From Gaiellasilicea sp963749515 (GTDB lineage: Bacteria > Actinomycetota > Thermoleophilia > Gaiellales > Gaiellaceae), in the NCBI GenBank assembly GCA_963749515.1, contig CAVVMR010000006.1:372001-436000 (forward strand): DNA of 64,000 bases, given 5' to 3'. Positions 49,984 to 59,164 of the stretch are shown here, in pieces. The notes under the pieces were generated by a model. That model ran no database searches, was not told the DNA's origin, and saw nothing but the letters and a program-made list of their open reading frames with translations. Both the position numbers and the translations under genes were made by a program. Each line of letters starts with the position of its first letter. The stretch's first letter is position 1.

Positions 49984-50430
49984 TTATGCGACGAGAACGT
50001 CGATCGACGCGACCGAGGCGGGGCGCAGGAAGCGTCCGTTCATCTCCGGCCAGTCGCCGGACTCCTCGGCTGTGCTGAAGCTCGCGACGAGCTCCTTCGC
50101 CGCGGCAATTGCGCCGTCGCGATCGTCGAACATGCCGAGCTCCAGCTCCTCGCCGCCCAGCATTCGAACGACGAGCCGCGCCGCGGTCGTCTCGACCGGC
50201 GACGATTCGACGAGCGAAAGTGGCTCGACGGCCGTCACGGGCGCAGGTGGAGCGGGAAGTGGAGCCGGCGCCGGCAGCGTCGCCGTCGACATCGCCGTCG
50301 GGATCGGCTTCAAGGGAACGGGTACCTCGAGAAACGAGGGAGAGCTGCCCGCCATCTCGGGACTCAACGGAGGCTCGGAGCCGCCCAGCAGGCTCGCAGA
50401 CGCGCCCGCACCGCTCGCAAAGTCATACAT
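49984..50430 (-). CDS. hypothetical protein, 148 aa (paralogue of 49555-49830)
   Basis: The N-terminal ~80 residues are Pro/Ser/Ala-rich and probably disordered. The C-terminal ~65 residues (ARLVVRMLGGEELELGMFDD, AIAAAKELVAS, GRFLRPASVASIDVLVA) match the neighbouring 91-aa protein position by position. ATG 50430 is used, with AGGTG six bases upstream; GTG 50439 is an alternative. Unknown function. Confidence 0.65.
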   Translation of the reverse strand: MYDFASGAGASASLLGGSEPPLSPEMAGSSPSFLEVPVPLKPIPTAMSTATLPAPAPLPAPPAPVTAVEPLSLVESSPVETTAARLVVRMLGGEELELGMFDDRDGAIAAAKELVASFSTAEESGDWPEMNGRFLRPASVASIDVLVA

Positions 50431-50547
50431 GTAATGCACCTGTCCTCTCCGGCCGCCGCAAGGGACCGGGGTTCGTTCACCGCAATACGTGGAGTATCGA
50501 CGCTCATTTCGGGGACGTCGCCCCTCGATTGGGGGAGTTGCGGGAAC

Positions 50548-50587
50548 GAAAAACGGCCGGAGGCACCACAGGGGCCCCCGGCCGTTT
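50548..50587 (-). terminator. intrinsic terminator of the calcium-repeat gene
   Basis: On the minus strand AAACGGCCGG (50578-50587) pairs with CCGGCCGTTT (50551-50560) around a GC-rich loop and runs into TTTTT. It lies 17 nt after the stop of the gene at 50604. This is the clearest rho-independent terminator in the window. Confidence 0.85.
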
Positions 50588-50603
50588 GCGTGAATCGCTT
50601 CGC

Positions 50604-51173
50604 TTAGGAGTCGGAGCCGTCGCCGAGGACGGAGACGCTCTTCACGGTCTCGCAGTTGATGTAGACGTCCGTCGTCTCCTTGGCGTTCAGCCAGAGGACG
50701 TCGTTGCCGGGGCCGCAGTCGATCGTGTCGACCTGCCGGTCACGGGCGAGCGCATGGAGGACGTCGTCCCCGTCGCCGCCGTTCTGCGTGTCGGTGCCGC
50801 GGCCGGGCCAGATGCGGTCGTTGCCGGGGCCGCCGTCGAGGGCGTCGTCGCCCGGGCGTCCACGGAGGATGTCGTTGCCGTCGCCGCCGTTGACGGTGTC
50901 GTTGCCGTAGCCGCCCCAGACACGGTCGTTGCCCAGGTCGCCGTTCAGCGTGTCGTTGTCACGGTTGCCGTGAACGTGATCGTTGCCGTCGCCGGCGTTG
51001 ACGACGTCGTCGCCTGCACGGGCGATGATGCGGTCCTTGCCCGGCGTGCCGGTGATGGCGTCGGCCTTCATCGTGCCCTTGATCACGACGACGCCGTGCG
51101 CGATGGCAGCGCCGGTGGCGACGAGGGCTGTGAGGGCCGCGATCGTGCCGACCAAGTACCTGACGTTCTTCAT
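50604..51173 (-). CDS. secreted hemolysin-type calcium-binding repeat protein
   Basis: 189 residues. A signal peptide (MKNVRYLVGTIAALTALVAT) is followed by about six RTX-type nonapeptide repeats of GGxGxDxxx form (NGDLGNDRVWGGYGNDTVNG, GGDGNDILRGRPGDD, GGPGNDRIW). The C-terminal part has two cysteines (IDCGPGNDVLW, YINCETV). It would fold as a calcium-stabilised beta-roll outside the cell. GGGAGGA lies before ATG 51173, and a strong terminator follows the gene. Confidence 0.85.
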   Translation of the reverse strand: MKNVRYLVGTIAALTALVATGAAIAHGVVVIKGTMKADAITGTPGKDRIIARAGDDVVNAGDGNDHVHGNRDNDTLNGDLGNDRVWGGYGNDTVNGGDGNDILRGRPGDDALDGGPGNDRIWPGRGTDTQNGGDGDDVLHALARDRQVDTIDCGPGNDVLWLNAKETTDVYINCETVKSVSVLGDGSDS

Positions 51174-51290
51174 CTGATTGTCCTCCCTGGTGGAAGCTGG
51201 TTGGGTCGAAGTTCGTAGACCCATCCTTTCCGGGCCCTGTCAGCCGTCCGTACGCCGAACGTAAAACCGGCGTAAAACTGCGGAAGGCGG

Positions 51291-52652
51291 CTAGACGCGC
51301 GTGAGCGTGGTGTCCGCGTGCGCGGGACCGCCCGCGGCGGGGAGGGGTAGCCGCACCGTGAAGACGGTCAGCTGTCCGGGAGCACTCGACGCGGCGACAG
51401 AGCCTCCCATCCCTTGCGCAAGCTCTTTCACGATCGCGAGCCCGAGCCCGGTGCCGACCGGACGCTCGCGTCCGTAACGGGAGTAGAGGTAGAAGCGCTC
51501 GAACGCCCGCTCGAGCTCCTCCGTCTTCAGGCCCGGCCCGTCGTCCTCGACGCGAAGCTCGCCGGGGCCGGTGACGATGCGGACCGTGCCGCCCGCCGGG
51601 GCCAGGCGGAGGGCGTTCTCCACGAGATTCGAGACGATCTGGAGCACGCGGTCCGCGTCCCCGATCGCCGGTGCCTCCGCCGAGGCGACGAGTTCCAGGG
51701 TCACGCCGAAGTCTCGCGCCTGTCCCTCGTAGCGGCGAAGCGCCTCCCGACCGATCCCGGACAGGTCGATCGGCTCTCGTCGCACGCTGAACTCGGCCTT
51801 GTTCATCCGCGCGAGGTCGAGCAGATCGCCGACGAGCCGTTCGAGCCGGCGTGACTCGCCGACGATCGTCGCCGCCGCCTCCTCTGGGGGCAGCACCCCC
51901 TCGTCCAGGCCTTCGGCGTAGCCGCGGATCGCGGTCAACGGCGTCTTCAGCTCGTGGCTGACGGAGAGCAGGAAGGCCCGTTCTGCCTCTCTCGCTTTCG
52001 TCAGGGCGACGGCCAGGTCGTTGAAGCTCTCGGCGAGCTGTGCGAGCTCGCGCGGGCCTTCGACCGGCACGAGCGGCGGACGCTCGGTCGAGCTCGCGAG
52101 TCCGCGCGTTGCCTCAGCTACGCGCCGGACGGGTCGAGCGATGGCACGCGCGAGCAGGAAGGCGATGAGCGCGGCCAGCGCGGACGTCGCGATCGCCGCC
52201 ACGATCAGGCCCTGCAGCTGCGGACGCCAGGCGGAGGTCGTCGAGCTCGCGGGCTGCAGCAACATGAACCCCTTGCCCCCGACCAGTCTGGCTGCGTAGA
52301 GGTACCGGGTTCCGTCCGAGCGCACCGTCCCCTCGAGCTGAGCGCCGCGACGGAGGCGTGCGGCCCGGTCGGGCGGCAACAGCGGGGATGAGCCGTCCAG
52401 GGGCACGGCGACGATCCTCTGGTCCTGGCGGTCGAGAAACTCCTGGAACGATCGAAGGCGCGAGAAGGGCTGGACGGCCTCGCGCTCGCGCTCGGCGAGC
52501 AGGTCGAGCTGCGCCGAGACGTCCTGCACCGTGTTGCGCTCGACAGCGCGCCGCGTGAGCAAGGCTCCGATCGCCAGCGCGAGCGCCAGCGAGAGCAGCG
52601 CCACCACAGCGATCGCCGCGAACAGGCGAGCCCGCAGGGACCGCAGGCTCAC
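51291..52652 (-). CDS. sensor histidine kinase (HAMP-HisKA-HATPase)
   Basis: 453 residues. Two membrane helices (about 10-32 and 148-168) flank a ~115-residue extracellular sensor. HAMP follows, then the acceptor His in LLSVSHELKTPLTAIRGYAE, the N box IVSNLVENALRLAP, VEDDGPGL and GTGLGLAIVKELAQGMGG. GTG 52652 overlaps the response regulator stop (GTGA), a classical OmpR-type pair. The signal is unknown. Downstream of a third gene, 53356-53751. Confidence 0.92.
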   Translation of the reverse strand: MSLRSLRARLFAAIAVVALLSLALALAIGALLTRRAVERNTVQDVSAQLDLLAEREREAVQPFSRLRSFQEFLDRQDQRIVAVPLDGSSPLLPPDRAARLRRGAQLEGTVRSDGTRYLYAARLVGGKGFMLLQPASSTTSAWRPQLQGLIVAAIATSALAALIAFLLARAIARPVRRVAEATRGLASSTERPPLVPVEGPRELAQLAESFNDLAVALTKAREAERAFLLSVSHELKTPLTAIRGYAEGLDEGVLPPEEAAATIVGESRRLERLVGDLLDLARMNKAEFSVRREPIDLSGIGREALRRYEGQARDFGVTLELVASAEAPAIGDADRVLQIVSNLVENALRLAPAGGTVRIVTGPGELRVEDDGPGLKTEELERAFERFYLYSRYGRERPVGTGLGLAIVKELAQGMGGSVAASSAPGQLTVFTVRLPLPAAGGPAHADTTLTRV

Positions 52653-53359
52653 GGACGGATGGCCTTGTAGCCCGACCCCCGGAAGGTGCGGATCGCATCC
52701 GGCCGGCCGAGCTTGCGGCGCAGCTGCGCGACGTGGACGTCGACGGTGCGCGTCCCACCCGCGTAGGTCATTCCCCAGACGCGATCGAGCAGCTGGTCGC
52801 GGGAGACGACGATGCCGGCGTTCTCGAGCAGGTACGCGAGCAGGTCGAACTCCTTGCCGGTCAGCTCGATCGGCGCGCCCGCCACGGTGACCTCGCGCGC
52901 GAGCGTGTCGACGACGACGTCTCCGAGCTCGAGCGTCTCGGCGCGCGCTGCCGGCTGGCTGCGGCGAAGCAGCGCCTTGACGCGGGCGGCGAGCTCGCGC
53001 GGAGAGAAGGGCTTCGCCACGTAGTCGTCCGCGCCGAGCTCCAGGCCGGCGACTCGGTCGGCCTCCTCGTCACGTGCGGTCAGCATCAGGATGGGGACCG
53101 TCGAGCGCGCGCGGATGCCGCGGCAGACGTCGAATCCGTCCTGGCCCGGCAGGCCGATGTCGAGGATGACGACGCTCGGGCGGACGTCGTCCAGCGTCGC
53201 GAGCGCGTCCTCGCCGGAGCGCACCCAGGCGACGCGGTACCCGGTCTGCTCGAGGTAGGCGCGAACGAGCAAGCCGATCGACTCCTCGTCCTCGACGAGC
53301 AGGACCTGCGCGCCCGGCGAGGCCGAGGTGTTCGGCCCCGCGGGCTCCGTCGCGGTCAT
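52649..53359 (-). CDS. OmpR/PhoB-family response regulator
   Basis: 236 residues. The receiver domain (about 18-130) has acidic residues in LLVEDEESIG, the acceptor Asp in VVILDIGLPGQDG, T in MLTARDEEAD and K in YVAKPFSPREL. The C-terminal winged helix (about 140-235) has LTGKEFDLLAYLLENAG and the RTVDVHVAQLRRKLG recognition region. Coupled to the kinase downstream and to 53356-53751 upstream by ATGA. Confidence 0.93.
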   Translation of the reverse strand: MTATEPAGPNTSASPGAQVLLVEDEESIGLLVRAYLEQTGYRVAWVRSGEDALATLDDVRPSVVILDIGLPGQDGFDVCRGIRARSTVPILMLTARDEEADRVAGLELGADDYVAKPFSPRELAARVKALLRRSQPAARAETLELGDVVVDTLAREVTVAGAPIELTGKEFDLLAYLLENAGIVVSRDQLLDRVWGMTYAGGTRTVDVHVAQLRRKLGRPDAIRTFRGSGYKAIRP

Positions 53360-53751
53360 CCCTGGCCGGCGCGAACCTCGGTTGCCGGGGCGTCGCCGTC
53401 CCGGATCACGGTCGCAGCCATGTTCTTCCGGAGCGCGGAGTAGGCGGCCGGTCGCCCGTGCACGGTGATCGTCGCCGTCGGCGCCACCGCGATCGTCACG
53501 AGGCTGCCGTCGCGCTCGCGCAGCACCAGCGAGCCGTTCGCCTTGCTGCGGATGATGCCGCGGTCGACGCGGTAGAGGTGGAGGGCGCCCCCGTCCTTGA
53601 TCAGGACGTCGGCGCGGACGAGCTTGGGGCCGAAGAAATAGGTGCCCAGGGTGCCCGGAAGGGCATGGCCCACAGGCGCGACAAGCAGCACCGCGTTCAC
53701 GAACAGGAGCGCCGCGACAGCCCAGAGAGCCTTCGATCGTCTCGGTGTCAT
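53356..53751 (-). CDS. hypothetical exported/membrane-anchored protein, 131 aa
   Basis: Residues 8-30 form a signal anchor (ALWAVAALLFVNAVLLVAPVG). The rest is beta-rich (LVRADVLIKDGGALHLYRVD, SLVLRERDGSLVTIAV, ITVHGRPAAYSALR). The repeated strands look like a small OB- or PepSY-like domain, but no family is recognised. It heads the operon with the two-component genes (ATGA overlap), so it may be a sensor accessory or target. Confidence 0.7.
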   Translation of the reverse strand: MTPRRSKALWAVAALLFVNAVLLVAPVGHALPGTLGTYFFGPKLVRADVLIKDGGALHLYRVDRGIIRSKANGSLVLRERDGSLVTIAVAPTATITVHGRPAAYSALRKNMAATVIRDGDAPATEVRAGQG

Positions 53752-53883
53752 GCGCGCATTGTTGCCGACCTTCGTCACCGTGTCGTGCCCTCCATGTAAT
53801 GGGGGTGTAAAAACATCAGTTTCGGCCGGGAAAGAGAGGATTGACGAGTTTGGCGCAGACCTCATTTGCGGTAAGAAGGGACT

Positions 53884-54297
53884 GTGGGTCGCCTGCGCCT
53901 CGGAAGTGCCGTCTGGCTGGGAATGATCCTCGGCGGCTCGTGCCTGGGTGTCGGCGTTCTCGCTGCGTGGCCCGAGCCGACGACGCACTTCACGCGCCTC
54001 CCGTACGGCGAGTCGAGGCCGAAGACGCCGAGTGTGACCGCGGAGCGCCAGGCTCCTGCGAAGCGGGTCGTCGCCAGTGTCGGCGTCGTCAAGCCATCGC
54101 AGCCACAGACGGCGCCGGAGGAAGAGAACGTCGAGCGCGAGCTCGCAGGGCCACCGCCGGTTCCGTCCGACAGCGAGAGCAGCGGGTACCGGACCGAAAC
54201 TCCGGAAGAGCTCGGCGCAAAGCCGCTGCCCGGCATGCACCCGAACGCCCCGGCGCCGACCGAGTCGCCTGCGCTGGAAGCTGCGCCTACGCCGTAG
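53884..54297 (+). CDS. hypothetical secreted Pro-rich protein, 137 aa
   Basis: A hydrophobic N-terminus (SAVWLGMILGGSCLGVGVLA) is followed by a Pro/Glu/Ser-rich, probably unstructured region to the end. A Cys in GGSCLG could be a lipid-attachment site, but the motif is not a good lipobox. GTG 53884 lies just after a TAAGAA-type box. It overlaps the convergent MFS gene by 11 nt. Confidence 0.6.
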   Translation: MGRLRLGSAVWLGMILGGSCLGVGVLAAWPEPTTHFTRLPYGESRPKTPSVTAERQAPAKRVVASVGVVKPSQPQTAPEEENVERELAGPPPVPSDSESSGYRTETPEELGAKPLPGMHPNAPAPTESPALEAAPTP

Positions 54298-55537
54298 CGG
54301 CCGCTGTCCGCCGGATGCCGACGAGCTGCCGCGCGGTGAGCAGCGTCATCGCGAGCCCGGTGAGGCCGGCGACGGCGAAGCTGAGTTGTGTGCCGCCGAG
54401 ATCGACGAGCCAGCCGGCGAGGAGACCGCCGATCGGCGCGAAGCCGGCGAACGCCCAGAGGTAGAGGCTGACGACGCGTCCGCGCAGATGATCCGGCGCG
54501 TTGAGCTGGAGGATCGAGTTCGCGTTCGACGTCCAGAGCGTGAAGCAGGCGCCGGTGACGAACAGCAGCACCGCACACACCCAGACGGAGGTCATCGGCG
54601 CGAGAGCGAGCAGCGAGACGCTGAATCCGCCCGTGCCGAGGACGAGCACCTTCCAGCTCGCACGGCCGAGCGCAGCCGAGAGCAGCGCGCCGAGGAGCGC
54701 CCCGCCGCCGAAGCACGCGGAGAGGATTCCGAACACCTCCGGTCCCGTCTGCAGCGTGTCCGAGGCCAGCAGGGGCAAGAGCACGTGGAAGTTGAAGCCG
54801 ACCGTGCTGACGACGGTGACGATGGCGAGCACGAGGCGCATCTGCGGCTGCGCGAGCACCCAGACGAAGCCCTCGCGGATCCCGCGCATCATCGTCGGCG
54901 GCTCGCCGGTGCGCTCGAGCGGCACGAGCTCCTCCTTCCGCATCAGCAGCAGCCCGGCCAGGACGGCGAGGAACGTGATCGTGTTGATCAGGAAGCAGAC
55001 TCCGACGCCGAATCCGGCGATCAGGACGCCGGCGACCGCGGGGCCGACGACGCGGGAGGCATTGAAGAGGCTCGCGTTCAGCGCAACCGCGTTCGGCAGC
55101 TCGTCGCGGCCGACCATCTGGAACGTGAGCGCGTGACGGCCGGGCGCGTCGAAGACGAGGGCCGTACTGGAGAGCACTGCGAGCACGTAGACGAGCCACA
55201 GCGTCTCTGCGCCGGTGAGGACGAGCACGGCGAGGACCGCGGAGAAGGTCATCGAGACGCTCTGCGTGGCGATCACCAGCTTGCGGTTGTCGATCCGGTC
55301 TGCGACGACGCCGGCGACGAGGCCGAAGACCGTGAACGGGATGAAGCGGCAGAAGGCGAGCGCGCCGACGGCCAGCGGGGAGTGCGTGAGCTCGACCACG
55401 AGCCACGCAAGCGCGATGTTCTGCATCCAGGTCCCGCTCACCGAGATCACCTGCCCGGTGAAGAAGAGGCGGTAGTTGCGGTGTCGCCTGAGGCTCGCGA
55501 AGGTGCGCGCGTTGAGCGCGAGCAGTGCCGCCGTCAC
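54287..55537 (-). CDS. MFS transporter (enterobactin-exporter/EntS-like)
   Basis: 416 residues with about 12 membrane helices. RNYRLFFTGQVISVSGTWMQ and IALAWLVVELTHSPLAVGAL, then GLVAGVVADRIDNRKLV (motif A) are typical of the MFS_3/EntS family of exporters. GTG 55537 overlaps the MarR stop as GTGA, so MarR and transporter form one operon, the usual layout for inducible efflux. Confidence 0.88.
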   Translation of the reverse strand: MTAALLALNARTFASLRRHRNYRLFFTGQVISVSGTWMQNIALAWLVVELTHSPLAVGALAFCRFIPFTVFGLVAGVVADRIDNRKLVIATQSVSMTFSAVLAVLVLTGAETLWLVYVLAVLSSTALVFDAPGRHALTFQMVGRDELPNAVALNASLFNASRVVGPAVAGVLIAGFGVGVCFLINTITFLAVLAGLLLMRKEELVPLERTGEPPTMMRGIREGFVWVLAQPQMRLVLAIVTVVSTVGFNFHVLLPLLASDTLQTGPEVFGILSACFGGGALLGALLSAALGRASWKVLVLGTGGFSVSLLALAPMTSVWVCAVLLFVTGACFTLWTSNANSILQLNAPDHLRGRVVSLYLWAFAGFAPIGGLLAGWLVDLGGTQLSFAVAGLTGLAMTLLTARQLVGIRRTAAATA

Positions 55538-55965
55538 AGGAGCTTTCCGAGCGGCTCGATCGCGGCTTCGACCGCCGCCAACTCGTCCTCGTCCAGCCCG
55601 CGCAGCCGGTCGGCGAGCCACGTCGTGCGGCGCGCACGGACGCGCTTCAGCAGCCGCTCTCCCTCGTCGGTGAGGGCAAGCCCGACGCGGCGACGATCGT
55701 CCTCGTCACGGACGCGTGCGAGCAGGCCCGCCTTCTCGAGCCGGTCGACGTGCCCCGAGAGCGCGGGAGCCGAGATCCGTTCCTCGGCCGCCAGCTCGCG
55801 CAGGCTCATCCCCGGGTTGGTGCGGATCAGCCAGAGAAGAGTGACCTGGCGGCTCGTGACGCCGAGTTGCTCCGTCTCCTGGCGCAGCTCCCGCGCGAGC
55901 CGCAGCAGTGCCGGCCGCAGTTGATTTGCGACGGCGAGGGGATCGGCGATAACGTCGTTAACCAT
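55534..55965 (-). CDS. MarR-family transcriptional regulator
   Basis: 143 residues. The winged helix is clear: VTSRQVTLLWLIRTNPGMSL, RELAAEERISAPALSGHVDR, LEKAGLLARVRDEDDRRRVG (the DxRxxR wing), with a helical C-terminus. It probably represses itself and the downstream MFS gene and is released by a small ligand. ATG 55965 lies within a GTTAA/TTAAC inverted repeat. TAACTA on the minus strand ends 5 nt before the ATG: a leaderless start. Confidence 0.9.
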   Translation of the reverse strand: MVNDVIADPLAVANQLRPALLRLARELRQETEQLGVTSRQVTLLWLIRTNPGMSLRELAAEERISAPALSGHVDRLEKAGLLARVRDEDDRRRVGLALTDEGERLLKRVRARRTTWLADRLRGLDEDELAAVEAAIEPLGKLL

Positions 55966-55969
55966 TAAC
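55957..55969. promoter_or_regulatory. inverted repeat at the MarR start codon
   Basis: GTTAA (55957-55961) and TTAAC (55965-55969) form a perfect 5-bp palindrome with a 3-nt spacer, directly over the ATG of the MarR gene. The surrounding DNA is unusually AT-rich for this genome. It also faces the MMPL gene at 56035, so MarR could control both. Confidence 0.45.
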
Positions 55970-56034
55970 CTAGTTATGAGTTTACCAAATGGTCGCTATT
56001 GCGCATCCCCCATTCGAGTAACTAGCGTGCAGTC

Positions 56035-58191
56035 ATGACCGAGCGGCTCGCCCGGCATGCAGCGCTGCACCCCAAGCGGATGCTCGCGATCTGGGGTGCC
56101 GTCTTCCTTCTCTCCGTCGCTTCGATCGCACTGCTGCTGCCGTCGGCGATCACGACCGACGCCCACGTGACGAACGATCCGGAGTCGGAACAGGGCTACG
56201 CCGCACTCGGGAGGCACGCGCGTCCCTCGAACGACTTCGTCAACGAGGTCGTCGTCTTCCGCGCGCCCGGCAAGGACGTGACGGAGGACCCGGATGTGCG
56301 CCGCGCGGTCGAGGAGCTCGCCGCCGCGCTGGAGGCCACCGGCCGCACCTTCAGGGTGACGAGCGCCTACAGCTCGGGCGCCCCGAGCCTCGTCTCGCCC
56401 GACCGCGACGCGACGCTGCTCGCGATCGCGATGGGCAACGACGCCGAGGACGGGATCAAGGACGTCATCGACGTCGTCGAGCGTGCGAACGATGGGCCCT
56501 ACGAGGTGGCGATCACGGGCGAGTTCACCGCCGACGACGACCTGCTCACCCTCTCGAACAAGGATCTGAAGGAAGGCGAGCTCTTCTTCGGCCTCCCGGC
56601 CGCGCTGATCGTGCTGCTGATCGTCTTCGGGGCCGTCGTCGCCTCGTTCGTGCCGCTGCTGCTGGCGATCATCTCCATCGTCTTCGCGCTGGCGATCGTC
56701 GCGATCGTCGGCCAGATGTGGGAGGTCTCGTTCTTCATCGTCAACATGCTCTCGGGCATGGGCCTCGCGCTCGGGGTCGACTACGCGCTCTTCATCGTCT
56801 CCCGCTTCCGCGAGGAGCGGGCGCGAGGGACCGAGAAGATCGATGCCATCGCCGCGACCGGACGAAGCGCGAGCCGGGCTGTTCTCTTCAGCGGCACGGC
56901 GTTCGTGATCGCCCTCAGCGGGATGCTCCTCGTGCCGGACACGATTCTCCGCAGCCTCGCGCTCGGCGCCGTCCTCGTCGGGCTGACGACGGTCGCGGCG
57001 GCGACCACGCTGCTGCCGGCGGTCCTGTCGCTGCTCGGCGACCGGATCGACGCGCTCCGGCTGCCGTTTCTCGGCCGGGGCGGAGCGAGCGAAGGTCGCT
57101 TCTGGGGCTGGGTCGTCACCTCGGTGCAGCGGCGGCCGCTGATCAGCCTCGTCGCGTCCGTCGCGGTTCTGGTCGTGCTCGCCCTGCCGGCGCTCGATCT
57201 CCGCACCGGCTCGGCCGGCGTGAGGACGATCCCGGACGGCTACCCGTCGAAGGACGGCTTCAACGCGCTCGTGAGCGAGTTCGGCGTCGGAACCGTCGAC
57301 TCGGCGCAGGTCGTCCTCGAGGGAGACGTCGACACGGTGGCGGCGCGGCGTGCGATCGCGAACCTGTCGGAGCGGCTCTCGAACGACTCGGCGTTCCGTG
57401 CTCCGGACGTGTCGCGGTCTCCCGACGGCGAGCTGGCGATCGTCGAGGCGCAGGTCCGCGGCGACAGCCGTGACGAAGCCGCGGTGCAGGCGGTCGAGCG
57501 GCTTCGTACCGAGGTCGTGCCGGACGCGGTGGCCGGTGCCGATCTGGACGTCTTCGTCACCGGCGAGACCGCCGAGATCGTGGACTACCGGGAGATGCTG
57601 GCCAAGTGGCTTCCAATCGTCTTCGTGTTCGTGCTCGGCTTCAGCTTCGTCCTGCTCACGATCGCCTTCCGCTCGCTGGTCGTGCCGGCGAAGGCGATCG
57701 TGCTCAACCTGCTGTCGGTCGGAGCGGCCTATGGCCTGATCGTGCTCGTCTTCCAGAAGGGTGTCGGCAACGAGCTCTTCGGCTTCCCGCAGGTGGAGGC
57801 GATCGAGGCGTGGCTGCCGCTCTTCCTCTTCTCCGTTCTCTTCGGCCTCTCGATGGACTACCACGTCTTCCTGCTCAGCCGGATCCGCGAGCGCTATACG
57901 CAGACGGGCGACTCGAGCGAGGCGGTGTCGTTCGGCGTTCGCACGACCGCGCGACTGATCACCGGCGCTGCGCTGATCATCATCGTCGTCTTCGTCGGGT
58001 TCGCGACCGGTGAGCTCGTGATGTTCCAGCAGATGGGCTTCGGCGTCGCAGTCGCGCTCCTCCTCGACGCGACGCTGATCCGGTCGGTGCTCGTGCCGGC
58101 GGCGATGGAGCTGCTCGGCGAGCGCAACTGGTGGCTGCCGGGCTGGCTCGGCTGGCTACCTCACTACGAGGTCGAGGCGGAGCGCGACTAG
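56035..58191 (+). CDS. MMPL-family RND transporter
   Basis: 718 residues. The plan is that of MmpL/HpnN-type RND proteins: one N-terminal helix, a soluble domain (about 35-180), five helices with GMGLALGVDYALFIVSRFREER, a second soluble domain (about 395-510), and a second helix set with LFGLSMDYHVFLLSRIRERY. The Asp-Tyr pairs in GVDYALF and SMDYHVF are the proton-relay signature. Such proteins export lipids or drugs. ATG 56035; TAGCGT ends 6 nt before it. Divergent from MarR. Confidence 0.92.
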   Translation: MTERLARHAALHPKRMLAIWGAVFLLSVASIALLLPSAITTDAHVTNDPESEQGYAALGRHARPSNDFVNEVVVFRAPGKDVTEDPDVRRAVEELAAALEATGRTFRVTSAYSSGAPSLVSPDRDATLLAIAMGNDAEDGIKDVIDVVERANDGPYEVAITGEFTADDDLLTLSNKDLKEGELFFGLPAALIVLLIVFGAVVASFVPLLLAIISIVFALAIVAIVGQMWEVSFFIVNMLSGMGLALGVDYALFIVSRFREERARGTEKIDAIAATGRSASRAVLFSGTAFVIALSGMLLVPDTILRSLALGAVLVGLTTVAAATTLLPAVLSLLGDRIDALRLPFLGRGGASEGRFWGWVVTSVQRRPLISLVASVAVLVVLALPALDLRTGSAGVRTIPDGYPSKDGFNALVSEFGVGTVDSAQVVLEGDVDTVAARRAIANLSERLSNDSAFRAPDVSRSPDGELAIVEAQVRGDSRDEAAVQAVERLRTEVVPDAVAGADLDVFVTGETAEIVDYREMLAKWLPIVFVFVLGFSFVLLTIAFRSLVVPAKAIVLNLLSVGAAYGLIVLVFQKGVGNELFGFPQVEAIEAWLPLFLFSVLFGLSMDYHVFLLSRIRERYTQTGDSSEAVSFGVRTTARLITGAALIIIVVFVGFATGELVMFQQMGFGVAVALLLDATLIRSVLVPAAMELLGERNWWLPGWLGWLPHYEVEAERD

Positions 58192-59081
58192 CCCGCGACG
58201 AAGCGGGCGATCCGCCGGCCGATCTCCTCGCCCCGATCCTCCTGCAGGAAGTGGCCTGCGCCCTCGACGATCTCCGGCTCCAGCGCGCCCGGGATGTGGG
58301 CTGCGATCCTCTCTGCGGCGCGCGGCGAGAAGATCGGATCGGAGTCGGAGAAGAGCACGAGCGCAGGCTTCTCCCAGTGTGCGAGCGCGTCACGAACCGC
58401 CATGTGCGCGGTCAGGTCGGGGTGGTCGGGCGAGGTCGGGACGAGGTCCGGGAACGCGAGGATGCCGGCCTTCGACTCGGGCACCGGCCACGGCGCGCTG
58501 TAGGCGTCCTCGACCTCCTCGCTCATCGGCTGCACGGCCGAGATCTGGACGAGCCTGCCGGGGATCAGCTCCGTGCCGAGCCGGCGCAGCCAGTCGCGGA
58601 ACCGCAGCCACTCCTCGGAGGGCGGCCGGCCGCCGCCGATGCCGGTGTTCATGATCACGAGCCGGCCGATCCGGTCCGGATGCTCGGCCGCGAGGCGGAG
58701 CCCGATCGGGCCGCCCCAGTCCTGCACGACGACGGTCGCGTCGCGGAGGTCGAGCTCCTCCACGAGCCGGACGATCGAGCCGTAGTGAAAGTCGTAGGAG
58801 TAGTCGTCGATCAGGAGCGGCTTGTCGGAGCGGCCGAAGCCGAAGTAGTCCGGCGCGATCGCGCGGGCGGACGCGGTGAGCTCGGGGATGATCTTGCGGT
58901 ACAGGTACGACCAGGTCGGCTCGCCGTGGAGAAGCAGCACGGGCCGTCCGGACCCCTCGTCGAGGTAGTGCATCCGGAGGCCGTCCTGATCCAGGTAGTG
59001 CGGCTCGAAGGGGTAGCCGGGGAGGCCGTCGAAGTGCTCGTCAGGAGTGCGGTAGGCGTCCAGTTCAGTCTCCGCAGGCAT
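58188..59081 (-). CDS. haloalkane dehalogenase-like alpha/beta hydrolase
   Basis: 297 residues. The oxyanion motif is LLLHGEPTWSYLYRK; the nucleophile elbow is VVVQDWGGPIGLRLA with Asp plus Trp, as in haloalkane dehalogenases (VQDWGG), rather than Ser. The acid lies near LFSDSDPIFS and the base is His in VEGAGHFLQED. An Asp nucleophile followed by Trp points to the DhlA/DhmA type of haloalkane dehalogenase. The Trp/Asn halide partner cannot be confirmed by eye. The 3' end overlaps the MMPL gene by 4 nt. Confidence 0.85.
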   Translation of the reverse strand: MPAETELDAYRTPDEHFDGLPGYPFEPHYLDQDGLRMHYLDEGSGRPVLLLHGEPTWSYLYRKIIPELTASARAIAPDYFGFGRSDKPLLIDDYSYDFHYGSIVRLVEELDLRDATVVVQDWGGPIGLRLAAEHPDRIGRLVIMNTGIGGGRPPSEEWLRFRDWLRRLGTELIPGRLVQISAVQPMSEEVEDAYSAPWPVPESKAGILAFPDLVPTSPDHPDLTAHMAVRDALAHWEKPALVLFSDSDPIFSPRAAERIAAHIPGALEPEIVEGAGHFLQEDRGEEIGRRIARFVAG

Positions 59082-59164
59082 TCTCTTCCTTCGCCCGCCC
59101 GGCCGCGACGGAGGTCATGCACGCTTGAGGCGTGGATTCGGCTCGGCGGGGGAACGAACGGTGA

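Noticed and set aside
55996..57864. 622-codon minus-strand open frame
   Set aside because: Antisense of the MMPL transporter, with a His/Asp/Arg-rich product and no family match.
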